Assembly (NCBI GenBank): GCA_028583605.1
Contig: CM053327.1
Location: 12,697,629 to 12,761,628, forward strand
Direction of reading: 5' to 3'
Source: Dastarcus helophoroides
Lineage: Eukaryota > Arthropoda > Insecta > Coleoptera > Bothrideridae
Length of the DNA stretch: 64,000 bases
The notes under the pieces are model-generated. The model ran no database searches, was not told the origin of the DNA, and saw nothing but the letters and a program-made list of their open reading frames with translations. The translations under genes and the position numbers were made by a program. Of this stretch, positions 11,040-23,400 are shown piece after piece; within the stretch, counting starts at the first letter, position 1; every line of letters starts with the position of its first letter.

Positions 11040-13030
11040 TTTTATGACGGAATATTAAGAAAGTATGTTTACTTTCAAAGAAATCAATATTTTTTTTATA
11101 ATTTAACTTTTTTGCAAATTTAGATTCTTTAACCTTCAACTTTCTTGAAAATTCTGACTTTTTTCAAAATTGTGCCATAATTTGAAGATTTTCTTTTTCA
11201 AAACTACTTGAAATTTTTTTGAAAATTTTAATATTGAAATTTGTTTGTATAGCTTTTTTAAAATTTCAATTTTGTATATTTGAAATATTTAATTTTTTGA
11301 AAATTGTGCTTATTTATTTGAAATTTGAAATTTTTTTAACTTTAAGAAATTGCAGTATTCGATTTTTGTCGAAAATTTTTTTGAACATTTTGATTTTTTT
11401 GAAAATTTCGAATTATTTTCAAAATTTCTAACAATTTCGCCCTTTTTCATAATTTTGACTTATTTGCTAAATTTCAACATTTTCTCAAAATTTCTACTCT
11501 TTGTGAAATTTTATATTTTTTCATTTTGTTTTGTCAAACTTTGGGACATTTTTTAAAAGTATTGGCACAAAATGTGAATATTTTCGAAAAATTTTGATTC
11601 TTTCAAAATTTTGACTTTTTTGTTAGTTTTATCATTTTGAATTGAAATACGAACTTTTTTGAAGATGTTGACCTTTTTTAAAATGAGCACTTTATTTGAA
11701 ATTTCGACTCTTGTTCAAATTCTGACTATTACTCCAGGTTTTGAGTTATTTGAAAATGTCGAGTTTTCCTCGAAGTTTCGACTTTCATGCAAATTTGACT
11801 TTTATTTGTAAAATTCAACCCTTTTAAAGATTTATATTTAAAAAGTTGGATGTTTTTAAAATTTTAACCTTTTTGAAATGTTCAAAATTTTTCAAAATTC
11901 CCACGTTCTTAAAAATTTCGAGCTTTTATTATCAAAATTTCGACTTTTACTCAAAGTAAACTTCGGAACTTGGACTTTTTTTAAATGTCTTTCAGAATTT
12001 TTCATTTTCCGAATTTCTTCGAATTTTTATTTGGTGGAACGAACTGGTCCTTGATTATCTTTAAAATTGATAGGCAAATCTTGTCGCCTGGAACCAAAAA
12101 AAATTAAAAAAACACAACCCCAGTTTGTTTCTCTAATGCGTTTCGATAGACATGCTATTTTGTATTCAGAGATATACAGATATACTAGGTATCTCTAAAA
12201 GATAGAGAGATAGTATATCGTGTTCAGAGAAATACAGAGATATTATCTTTAAAAGATACAGAGATAGTATAGCGTGGCTCTCGAAACGCGTTAGAGCAGT
12301 TGTGTTTTTTTAATCTTTCTTGGTATCAGGGGACAAGATTTGTATATCAGTTTTTGAATTTTTGTTAATGTATTGTAATTTTTTTAAAAATTCGCCTCTT
12401 GCTCAAAAATCTAAGTTATTAAAATGAGGATATTTCAATTTTTGAAAGAATTATTAAAATGAATTCGAGAATATTTAAACTTTTTTTAGAAATTTTGAAT
12501 TGTTTGAATATTTTTATAAAATATTTTGATCTTTTCTTAAAATGTCAACTTTTTTTATACTGTTTATTAAGTATTTAGCAAATTCAATTATTTTAAAATA
12601 TTTTTTTTACTTTTAATTTTGGCCCCGACTGCTTAATACTTCAGCTTTTTCTAGAAATTTGCACTTTAAAGTTGAAACATAAACTTTAAAACGATTCTTT
12701 TCTTAAATCCAAATTTTTCCCAAAACATTTCAGTTTTTATTTCAACCTTTTTTAGAAATTCGATTTTAATTCTCGAAATTAGAAATTACAAGTTTTAAAT
12801 GAAAACTATGAATTTTAAGAAAACAACAGAAAATTGAAGGAAAACTATAAAAGTTTATAAGAAAATACCAGAAAGTTAAATTTTCCTTTTTGTTAAAATT
12901 TTTAATTTAAAATTAAAATCTGTCATGCTTAGTTTTTACTTTTTTCCCCTTCAAAGTACGTTTACAAATATTTCAATTTTTCTTAGAATTATTGACTTTA
13001 TTTTTAAAATTACGATGTTTTTCTCAAAAT
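11040..13030. repeat. Degenerate T-polarised low-complexity array
   Basis: About 2 kb consists of variations on TTTTTCAAAATTTCGACTT with irregular 20-30-base spacing. It is read in the same sense throughout and interrupted by a second palindromic MITE at 12031-12360. No open frame looks real; the short ones are by-products of T-rich sequence. The same phrase fills parts of the introns and spacers at 21.2-22.2, 33.1-35.0 and 36.2-37.9 kb. Confidence 0.7.
12031..12360. mobile_element. Palindromic MITE, copy 2 with an internal tandem duplication
   Basis: It has the same arms as copy 1 (CAAATCTTGTCGCCTGGAAC on the left, inverted on the right as ATCAGGGGACAAGATTTG). The centre differs: about 110 bp made of two near-identical ~55-bp units of the form CAGAGA.ATACAGA.AT...AAAAGAT..AGAGATAGTAT. 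This expands the loop relative to the copy at 10861. Confidence 0.82.
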
Positions 13031-13184
13031 GAAATTTTATGAAAAACAGACAGTTTTGCTTCAACTTGTTTTTCCGTTTTTCTACAAATTCGGAATTTAT
13101 TGAAATGTTGATATTTTTCCCATTATTCCAAGATTACACTTCCAATTTCTGCTTTATTGGTAAAATTTTGAGTGCACACGTCTC

Positions 13185-14300
13185 TTTTTTTTGTTTAATC
13201 CACTCGCAAAGTAAAAACCCATTATGCTTTCAAAGCACTGCGAGTAGGATGCGGAAACAAGGATAGATGGCGATGAACCGCCTTCTTAAATGAGGATAGG
13301 TTGTAATTTTTGGGTAAAATTCCTTTCGGTAACAAGTTCCATAACTTTGAAGTTCTATAGAAAAAAAAAGTCTCCATAGACCGAAGTCCTCACTGTGTCA
13401 AGCTGAACCGCACAGGAATTTGCTGTCTCCGATTGCCTAGTATGCCTCAAGAACCTTGCTCTTGGGGGGATCAATCCTATTAGTCCCAGCGAGTATCTTC
13501 CGTAATAATACTTGTAGGAAGGAGACAAGTCATCAACCATACGCTTGTGCTCTAGTGTTTCGAGAGAATCAGTCAGACTTTCGTCATCAATTAGGCGAAT
13601 CGCTCTTCTTTAAAGAGAGCTAAAGTGTGTTTTGGGGCTGAACTCCAAACATAAGAACAGTATTCTAGTGTTGGCCTAACTTGAGCTTTGTATAATGTTA
13701 ATAGCTGATGAGATATGAAGTACTTTTTAGCTCTAAAAAGAAAGCCTAGCTTCTGAGAGGCGGATTTGGCGATGGCGCGCACATGATCGTCCCAAGAGAA
13801 GTTAGTGCTCGCATTCACTACTAGGATAGATAGGTTACATCCCATCGGAAGGATTTTACCGTCCATTAGTATGTTTGTTGCATTATCCCTTGATGTTTTC
13901 TTAGAGAAAACCGCGGCCTGAGGTTTTGAAGCGCTGAAGTCAACCAAATTGTTCTTACCCCATTCCAGAATAATCACGAGATCCCAATTAATAGTCTGTA
14001 TCTGCTGTTCCCTTAGTCGATCTGAAGTAGCGATAGATAATGGTTTGTTGGAGAAAAAAGATGACACAATGTTACTATCATCTGCGTAGCTGTATATAGG
14101 AGTGAAAGTTGAAGCTAAAAGATCGTTTATGTGTAACAGAAATAGAGTAGGAGCCAGAACAGACCCCTGAGGCACCCTTGCGTTAATCGCAAATGTCTCG
14201 GATGAGATGCCAGCGGCGACGACCTGAAGAGATCTGTCGGCGAGAAAATTGGATAGTAAATGACAGAGTCCAGGAGGAAGGCCATAAGATGTTAGATGTT
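13185..14300 (-). mobile_element. Jockey-like non-LTR element, family B, 3' fragment
   Basis: The RT palm and thumb and the C-terminal part are present. On the minus strand it reads [20 protein letters not shown] then PIYSYADD (catalytic YADD intact), [48 protein letters not shown]. The open piece is 13591-14175. A stop or frameshift near 13590 separates it from LIDDESL...LETLEHK and a tail that can be read to about 13250. The 3' end is a short A-run near 13185-13200. It is the same family as 29580-30060 and 56450-58370. The 5' end is missing, as usual for incomplete reverse transcription. Confidence 0.87.
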
Positions 14301-14419
14301 ACAATATATACGATTTATTTTCGAAGTTTCCCATTTTTTTCTGAAAATTTTGAAATTCAAACCGGCGTTGGTATGGTGGAGTTTAGTTACGCCATTAATA
14401 CGATGGGGTAGGGGGCTAC

Positions 14420-14805
14420 ACAAAATTGTGTACAGTAAGTTATGATGCTAGACATGTTGTTTACGATAGCATATGGACCAGAAACATTTCAATATCAATC
14501 AAGCTTATCCCTATTTGAGTTGCAATTTCACCAACAGTTAATCGGCGATCACCTTTCAAAAGGCGCTGAACAGCGTTAATTTTGTCCGCAGTCACACTGA
14601 TCCGAAAACGACGGGTATCGGATTCATTTTCAGCTTGCTTTCAAAAATTTTTTGTCCCAATAATACACTTTAGTTTTCTTCAAACAAGTCTTCCCAAACT
14701 GTGCTTCTAGACTACGAAGAATTTTGGCGGGCTTTACACCTTCAATGTGATAAATTTAATAATAATGCGCTGCGCAACGTGCGAATAAACCTCTTGCTCA
14801 CTCAT
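14420..14805 (-). pseudogene. Mariner-like transposase N-terminal remnant
   Basis: It starts at an ATG at 14805 and reads MSEQEVYSHVAQRIIIKFIT, LEGVKPAKILRSLEAQFG, LKKTKVYYWDKKFL. This is the first helix-turn-helix region of a mariner-type transposase of a different lineage from the copy at 9800. Toward 14420, in other frames, pieces resembling the second helix-turn-helix (a VGEIATQIGISL-like block) can be traced. The catalytic domain is absent. It probably entered next to, or was cut by, neighbouring elements. Confidence 0.75.
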
Positions 14806-14939
14806 TGTAATTACAACTGACGAACGGCGAAAACGGAATTCGCTTGTGCGCATGAAGTCACATGATATCCCCACCTCACATGTCTAAGAGTATGCGCACA
14901 TTCTCGACGCCCTCATGGCGACATGATAGAAATTCATGT

Positions 14940-16480
14940 TTGATTTACCCTCGTATTATAAATGATAAAGGTATGTAGCAGGATTTTATTACATATGGTA
15001 TATCAAAAAAATTTTGTGGGCTATGGAAATAAAAAATTATAACACTAGGGTGAGATATGGCATCTGTAGATACATATACTGTGAATTAACTACGTATTAC
15101 CTTCATAGCGATACTTTAAAGACTGAAATTAGTACGTTTTTTCATTATAAAACACACATAAAATGAAGATACAAGAAAACTTGTGAATCTGGCCTGCGTG
15201 TACATCGTTACACTAGGAACTATGACGTTGTAAAGCAGGTTGAGATATATTATATCCCACCGTACCAATGCTGGGTTAATTTCGAGTTGACAATTTCGAA
15301 GTAGCCCTCTCCCATCGTCAGCAATTTTCCGAGTACAGCATTGGTTTGTTATTTTGTAGGAGAACCTTGTCTAATAACATAACTTTTGGGTAATATTGAG
15401 TAATAAAAATTAAGATAAAACTGATATGTTTATATTTTCTTGAAGCCAAACATTGAAACCTTTGTATTCTAATAATCCCTCCTTTTCATAAAAGATTAAC
15501 TTAGCAACAAAACATGCACATTCAAAAATCTTAGCATCGTTGTAATGAGGGTGAAATTGTCCATAAGAAGTCCCATTAAAAAAATATTTTTTGAGAAGTC
15601 AAATTTTGAACCATTCTGTATCTGTATACATTATGTAGTCAAAAATATTTTTAGGCAATGCGTCTTTTTTCAACATTTTGAACTTCACTTTCAATGTCTA
15701 CTTTTATTTTCTAACATTTTGACTCTAAATCTGGATTTTTTCTAGCAATTTCATCTTTCTTCGAGGTACAGGGTCTAGTAGAATTAGTGCCTGTTGCCTT
15801 TAATTTTGAAGATGAGAAAAATCAAATGAAAGTTGTACAACTTTGTGCTGCTGTAAGAATTTCTGTTTGAACAATCAATATTATCATAGTTTAATAGAAG
15901 ACATTGCTTAACTTTACCCTTTTTTTAATGGAATGGCCTATATAAGATTGCTTTAAATGAAAATCCTTTTTCTCCAGATTTTACAAATATAAGTAAGTAT
16001 ATAATTGATATTTAAGCAAGCCGCTTTAGAAATATGCTTTAAATCTACTTTAAATTAATGAAATTAGAATTTCGAAAAAAATATATATATCTAAAGCAAA
16101 CTAAAATTTCGAACGTAAATCAAAATTTATAAAGGATGTCAAAAATCGAAATTTTAAGAGAAAGGCTTCTAGGTGTCAATTTTAAGAAAAAGGGAGAAAA
16201 TAATTGGTCCAGTTAGTTGTCTAGTCCAAAACTAAGGAAAAAATTAACAATTTTAATTTGGAGATTTGATGAAAAACGCGAAATTTTTAACGAAAGCTAA
16301 TTGAAGGCAGATTACAACAAATTATTTTCAAATGTTCACTTTTGTTCTATTAATCATTACCTCAAAACTATGAGGGGATAAGTAAAACTAGTTTTGAGAA
16401 AAAAATAAATGGTCACAGTAGTAAGCAGGTACTCTACAAATCTGACATTTGTATGAAGTGAAACAAAGAATGAATCGATG
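14940..16480. other. A/T-rich intergenic stretch, no gene seen
   Basis: No coding similarity or repeat boundaries were recognised. Short open frames here are A/T chance frames. Confidence 0.55.
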
Positions 16481-16487
16481 TATATAT

Positions 16488-16493
16488 TTTATT
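16488..16493 (-). promoter_or_regulatory. Candidate poly(A) signal for the UPF0729-like gene
   Basis: TTTATT on the plus strand (AATAAA on the minus strand) lies about 115 bases past the stop codon at 16609. Confidence 0.5.
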
Positions 16494-16608
16494 TATCCCC
16501 ATTCAACAACATTCAGTAATCATAAATATCAAATAATTTATTTTCAGTCAACATTACAGCACCCTCTAACTAATTGGAATGCTCAACTCAACCCCTAAAA
16601 AGTGCACC

Positions 16609-16866
16609 ACCTCAACTACACTTTTTCAACTCCTGTTCTGTGACGGCACCAATGCTTTCATTACTCTCCTTCACCGGAACATGCTCTTGACTTTGCTTCA
16701 TCTCCGGCTTTTTGCACACACCTGTCCGAAGGCATTCCAGCGCCCGTTTCTCACCTTCTATGGGGTTGCTATTCCAGGGATTCCAAAATTTCAAAATAAT
16801 AGGTTGGAGATATCGATGAAAAATGAACAGCAGTAGCGGAATTATGAAGCAAGGAACGCAGGCCAT
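16609..16866 (-). CDS. UPF0729 / C18orf32-like small membrane protein
   Basis: A single 85-codon frame (84 residues, ATG 16866, TGA 16609-16611) begins MACVPCFIIPLLLFIFHRYL and continues with QPIILKFWNPW. This is the hydrophobic N-terminal helix and following tryptophan-rich turn typical of C18orf32 (about 75 residues in vertebrates, where it is an ER and lipid-droplet associated protein). The C-terminal half is hydrophilic and lysine/glutamate-rich and less diagnostic. The MxCxPC start and length support the call. A possible upstream noncoding exon is suggested by a minus-strand donor near 17893 (AAG|GTAAG). The molecular function is not established. Confidence 0.78.
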
Positions 16867-16869
16867 CTT

Positions 16870-19800
16870 CGTAACACGAAAATTTTATGACATGCCAAAT
16901 TAACGGTGGAAAATTGCTGTATTTTTATCGAATGAATGTGATCAAAGACAAGATCAAAAAAGATGCCCCACTCCTTTAGAAAGAGATGAGATACTGTTTT
17001 TACGGCCATCTATGGGAATCTCTTATCCCTATATCTTAACTGTCAATGTCATTATTACAGGAAACTGTAGCTTTTTTTCAGAACGCGCAAAATATTTTAA
17101 TTTAAAATTATTTCGAATATTGCACAGAATAAATTGTATACTTAAAATATGTTATACATATATAAAATGTACTAGGCCACATATTTTAAATCACAAATAT
17201 TTAATACCGTGCAATACTATAAAAATTTGGATTTATGGATATAAGGCAAATTATAAGGCAGTCATTTATAAAATTCTATGTATTAAAAAATTATTTATTT
17301 TGGACATTATTTCAACATTTTATTTTAAATTGCTATATCTAAAGCTCGATGCACATAAATAAAAATGTATGTTGTATTTGCACAAAAAGTTAGGTTATAT
17401 TTACGATTTTTGCACTGTATTTGAAGGGATTAGAACGCACATTAACATCACAAAACAATTGACCCTGTGTGGAAAACGTAACAACACAAATTTTTATTGA
17501 TATGGATTCGGCATAATTTGTTTCATAATTGATAGAATTTTTGTTATGATATAATATAAACTCTGTTGACAATTACGTGTAGCTATTTTTAAATAGGTTT
17601 AAAGTACTAAAATATATGTATAAGTAATCATTATTAAAACACATTTTTAGATACTAACTTGATAAAATTAACGTTGGCAGTATAAGTTTTCTAAGTTTTA
17701 GTGGTAGCTCCTTGAATAAATTTCTCCTTTTCAATTTCAAACAGCCTACTGGTTATTGATTCTCCAACTCTAATATTCCTTACACAATTTTCAGCTAGTA
17801 CGCTCACCTAAAGCAATTTTTATTGTTAGATTTTCTTTCCCACAAAGCATATAAATGTTATGAATTCAGTGAGCAATTATTAAGATTTCTTACCTTGTAG
17901 CAGGCGTCAGTTCTATTGTTGAACGTATAAACTCAATAAGAGTGTAAAGTAGTTTTCAATTACGAAAAACAACAACATTTAAGACAAACAGAAAGAATAT
18001 TTATATCAAAATAAACAAAGAAAACACTGCAATAAATGGAAGACAAAATTTGAATGGTCAGCAATTTTTAAAATGACATTCAAACAATATTACCAATGAA
18101 TCAACGTTTAAAATTATAAATTCCCAGATTTTACATTGAAAGAGACATCTATTGATGAAAGTTTTAAATGACTACAGCTTTTGACATTGACATAGTAAAT
18201 GTCAATTTTAATAAATGTCATTAATGTCAAATTAACAATGTGATAGAAAGAGATGCACATATCTTTGTTGTGATATCAGCACCATCTTTTGCCATCTCTT
18301 AGTACCCAAACGCCTACTTGCGCAGATAAATCCCAGTTCCGACACCCTGAATGTGATATTGATGACTTATGTGAATTTGACGTTTGACGGAATGAATTTG
18401 ACGTATCACGTGTGTTGAGCAATTTCGAGGGAATTGGCGTGACTAAGACGTATTTCGCAGGTAACCGGTTAATGAATGCCGGTTGCGACGTAATACAGCA
18501 ACGCAGAGGTCGATTTAGATATTTAGAGGGATTTCAATGGTAATAATGATATATTTTATAATTGAATTGGCAAGTGGATGAATGTGGCATCTTATTACAA
18601 TTCATTGATATGTTTTAAAACCACCAATTGTAATCTCTTCGAAATATCTCTAAAATAATTTAGGTATATGAAAGTTAATAATATGACAAGGTTGTACAAA
18701 AAACATTTCTACAGTATTGGAGAATTTATATAGGTCACCTAGTTTACGATAAAAACACTAAGTAAACTCGTATCTTCTTGTGTTATTTAATAAGAATGAG
18801 ATAGAAATAGCTGCACCTCTGCTATTTGACGCAACAATTTGGGGATAACTATAGGAAAGCCATCTGCAACTGTAAACTGCATTGTTTAAAATATAAAATG
18901 TCGATATTACACTACAGAAAAAAAATACCTGTTTTTATTGTTACATTAATATTTCTGTATTATTTTGAATTTGTAGTATATTTATTAGCTATGCTACAGT
19001 AAGTTAATATTTTTATTATTGTAATTGTATTGTATTATTATTAAAATTAATTGCTACTTTTTTTCCAGAGCTGTTTATTTATTACACAAAAAAAGTGATG
19101 TGTGCTGGGATCCAGACTGCGATTTTCTAGAGTATTTCTTCCCGCTGAATACGAATCTGAAGTCAGAATTAAGGTTCAGTACATAAATAATCCAAAAAAA
19201 AAATACTACAAAACCGATAAGTCACGATACTTCAATCGGTTTTCTGGGTTGTTCTGGATTATTTGCTCATTGACCCCCAATTTTGACTTTAGATTTGTAA
19301 TACATCAATTAATAGATCTTTTGATATTGAATGTAACAGAAAAAAGTTTTTTTTAAAATTGGTTGATGAATAACGAAGATATTTGCCAAAATGTTAACAT
19401 TGTTAGCATGTTAGCAATATTTTGCATCTTATATTTGCTTCGCAGTTAACGTCAACCTGCGCGCACGGGACGAGTTTGTGTCCAAATCTCAGCATACCGG
19501 TATAAGTCGATCGTGGTCAATTATAACTATCCTAATTTTTTTGTTTATCCTTGTTGCATTAATATGAGTACTATTTTTGTTCCTTATTCTTAAAGAAATA
19601 TAAATTGGGTCACTATTTAAAAAGTATTAGCTCTTTCAGTTACAGTTTTTTTCTGATTATAAGTCCCCCCTCCCAAAACCTATGGTAATTTCCCTCGGCA
19701 CTCCATTTTACTGGCTAAACAAAACCAATGTTTTTTCTTTACGGAATAAAATGTAATTTTTAAGGGACTTAAAGACTGAATAAAAGGACAATTGTAGATA

Positions 19801-20448
19801 ATTGAAGATAAAATTACTAAACAATCATCGACGATTTATAATAGGTGAGATTTAGGGACATCTATCGGTGAGATGTCGAGATAATGACAACCGGTCTCCT
19901 GAGAAAAGCGCCTTAGGGAGGAATGGTGGCATAATGTCATTTCAATTTCACCGTTTCATGGTCAATAATTGCAGCACCCGGCTTTATTACCTTAATGCAA
20001 TTAATTGTAGGATTGTAGTTGGTCTAAATTTTGTAAGGCTTGGTTTATTTCATAAAAAAATCAAGTCTTAATCTGTTGATTTAAATTCATTAACGATCCA
20101 ATAAAGTAATTTCAAATGGGGTGTCATTCGGCTAGGGACTTTTCGTTTTATTAAGTCACTAAAGCAAGGCTGCCAGAATATTGATAATCGTCGTGTTTGT
20201 TTATAATTTTTTAGATTTTTATCGTCGAAATTCGACTGCACATCGTCAAAGCTAGCCAAAATAGAAAAACCGCGCTATATGGCCAAAAACAGGCGATTAA
20301 ACGATGGAAGGTGCAGAGGCGGCCTGAGTTAACCACATGTAAAGTTCTAGAATTAGGTTAATATAAACTATCGTCTTCTAAGTGAAATTCTTAATTTATT
20401 CCGTAATTTAAATAAAGCTAGGCGATAAAATGTGATTGTCATATAGAA
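16870..20448. other. Intergenic region between the UPF0729-like and AF9-like genes
   Basis: No coding sequence was accepted. Possible noncoding first exons are marked only by isolated splice-like sites (minus-strand donor near 17893; plus-strand CGCAG|GTAACC near 18460), so the two genes may be read divergently from around 17.9-18.5 kb. A cluster of TGTCA/TGACA repeats lies at 18180-18232. A diverged foldback of about 150 bp lies at 19155-19305, with arms around ATAAATAATCCA and TGGATTATTTGC. Confidence 0.4.
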
Positions 20449-23400
20449 ATGTCTCTGAGAATAAACTTGGAAATAGGCCATGAGGCTTCATTAAGGACGA
20501 AAAGAACTCCGGAAGGGTTCACCCATGACTGGAAGATATTTGTGAGGGGGTGTGATGGGGCTGATATACATTATTATGTAGAGAAAGTTGTTTTTTACTT
20601 GCATGAGACGTTTCCAAAGCCGAAAAGGGGTAATTCGATCTGGGTGATCCATATTTCCTCTCGATAATACATATTGTTATTTTAGTTATTAAGGAACCTC
20701 CATATTCCTTGAAGGAATCAGGGTATGCTGGTTTTAACTTGCCCATTGACATATATTTGAGGAACGCTGGAGAGCCGAAGAAGATTAAATTTAATTATGA
20801 TTTGCATTTGCAAACAACAGGACCACCGATAAGTAGGGTGCAGAAGGAAAAGTATGTTTTTAATTCCCCGCCAGAGGATTTCAGGCAGAAGTTGTTAAAG
20901 GGAGGCGCCGTGGTAAGTACAGCAGATGGCTTTCATTTGAGTTTTCGGCTAAAATACAAGCTATGTAGAAGCCACAGATTTTTCCTATCTGGTCACAGAT
21001 TTTTCCTATCTGGTCACAGATTTTTAAGCTTTGGCCACAGATTTTTGTGTGTTTTGTGCTTTGTGGCAGATTTTTGTGCTCTCTTCACGGGTTTGTGTGT
21101 TGGTTATGACTTTGGAGACTTAAAGTTTTCTGCTTATTTTGCTCAGAATTAGACAAATTTTAAACAATTCAAAGTAAAAATTGTAAAAGTGAAATTTACC
21201 CTTTGATAAATTACAGATATTTTATGACGTTTCAAATTTTTTTTTATTTGGATTTTAAAATTTTAACTTAAATTTTGGGATTCAGTTTGAAATTTTTTTT
21301 AATAAATATAGTATTTCAGTTTTTTCTCATAACTTCAATTTACCTAAATTTCAGTTGTAAGCCCAAAATTTCTACATACTATAAAATTTTAAAATTTCAA
21401 CTTTCTTTTATCGAAATTTTGAGGACTGCTTCTAAAATTTAAATTTTATTTCCAAGAATCTACTTTGAAGTTCAAGTCCTATTCAAGTTTCACAACTGGA
21501 AACAATAATAATAATTTTTTGTGAAAATTTCGACTGTTTTCAAAAATTTTTACATTTTGACGAAGTTTTAACTTTTATGTAGTAAATGGTATTTTTATTT
21601 GTAAAATTCAAAAATTCGACTTTTTTGAAAATTTTCACTTTCAAAAATAACACTTCAAAAAATTTCGATTTTTAAAATTTTCGAACTTTGTTCATAATTT
21701 TTCCTTTTGTCAACAAATTTCGGCTTTCTGCTTAAGATATTTTTTCAGAAGTGAAACTTTTTCAAAATTTCAATTTTTTGTGAAAATTTCGACTCTTTTT
21801 TTCAAAAATTTCGACTTTTGTTCAAAAATGTCGACTTTTTTTTCAAAAATTTCGCATTTTTTTCCAAATTTCGATTGTTATATAGTAAACACGATTTTTA
21901 TTTGAAAATATTTAAAATTCGATTTTTCGAATTCGTTTTTGAAAATTTTTACCATGTTGAAAAATTGGATTTTACTCAAAATTTTGACTTTTGAAATTTT
22001 CGAATTTTGTCTAAGAATTTTCACTTCTTTTGAAAATTTCAGTTTTTCTCATCAAATTTCGACTTATTTTTAAGATTACTCTTTTTCAGAATTTTAACTT
22101 TTTTCAAAATTTCAATTTTTTGTGGAAATTTAGACTTTTTTTCAAAGATTTCGACATTTTTTTGAAGTTTTGATTTTTATATAGTAAATTGGTTACCTGG
22201 GACTTCGTCTGCGGATTTAACTAAATAATTAGAATTTTACAGAAGAAATGTCCAAAATTTAAGAGAGTTTTTAAATTTCTTGAGTTGTCGGATCAGTCTA
22301 TTTGTTTTAATATTTTAATTTTTCTCTGCAATGGATGGTGCTGCCATCAAATATGCTTTGATTTTTTGTAAATGTTTGTATCCCTTTTCTAAAATTCGAT
22401 TTTAATCTCTAAATTTCTTGTGACATTTAGACTTTTTTCGATTTCAACTTTAATCTCGAGCGTTTTTAATATACTTTTGTTTGACACCATTTTTCTGTTC
22501 CAATGTATGTAGTTGTATGTACTTGTAGGCCTGCAGTCCAACTGCGAACAATGCTCAAGAGGTCGTTGAAAATCGACTGCTAAATGAGGAAAAAAATCAG
22601 TTAATGAGTAAGCCCAAGTTAGGGGGCTCCGAGCCCCCTAAGAAACACAAGATTGAGCCCCATATCTCCGCCAGCAACAGTTTTCAGGACTTATTCGGCA
22701 CCCCAATTACCAAAACAAAAATCCCGGAAACGCCGAAGCCGCCTCCACCAATCAAAGACCCAAAAAACAACATCAAAAGCGACAAATGTAAGCTTGCAGT
22801 TATATAATTCGTTTAACTGACTAATTTATCTCGTTTTTAGCCAATGATAAGCCCAAGAGCAAACACAGCCCGCATAAAGATAAAGACAAAGACAAAGAGC
22901 GTGACAAAACCGACAAGAAGCCCAGAGACGAGAAGAGGAGCAAAGATAAAAATAGAGATCGAGACAGGAGTAAAGAAAAGTCGTCCAAGAAGGAGAAATC
23001 ACCGAGACCGAAAAGTCCTAGCCCCAAGCGGTCACCCCCTCGACAAAGTAGCCCCAGTCCGGCCCCACCGACCAGCAAACATAAAGATAAGGAAACACCG
23101 AGAACGGAGAAAGATAAAAAAGAGAAAAGCGACGAGAAGAAGTCCAAGAAGGACAAGAAGGATAAAGAGCACAGTCGAGACAAAGACAAGCACCGAGACA
23201 ACCGAAAGGATGAAAAGAAAGAGTCCAAAAGCAAAGAATCCGCGAAAGATAAGGATCCGACGCCCCCTCCTGCGGTGGCTCAATCTCCCGTTGTGACGCA
23301 GTCGAAAGCTGAAAAGAAGGAAAAGAGTAAAGAAGACGATAGGAGTGAGAAGACGAAACCAGAGAAAACGGACAAATTAGGTAAGTCTTCAATTTTTTTT

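Noticed and set aside
14811..14840. CTGACGA followed by CGAAAAC as another hammerhead
   Set aside because: No stem II can form between the boxes and no enclosing stem was seen; the bases belong to the mariner 5' region.
17012..17362. 116-codon plus-strand frame
   Set aside because: Extremely A/T-rich, dominated by Ile/Lys/Tyr/Asn, with no family resemblance and no splice or promoter context. Chance frame.
22821..23392. Long minus-strand and alternate plus-strand frames over AF9-like exon 4
   Set aside because: Shadows of the Lys/Ser/Asp-rich coding exon; the AF9 frame is fixed by splicing on both sides.
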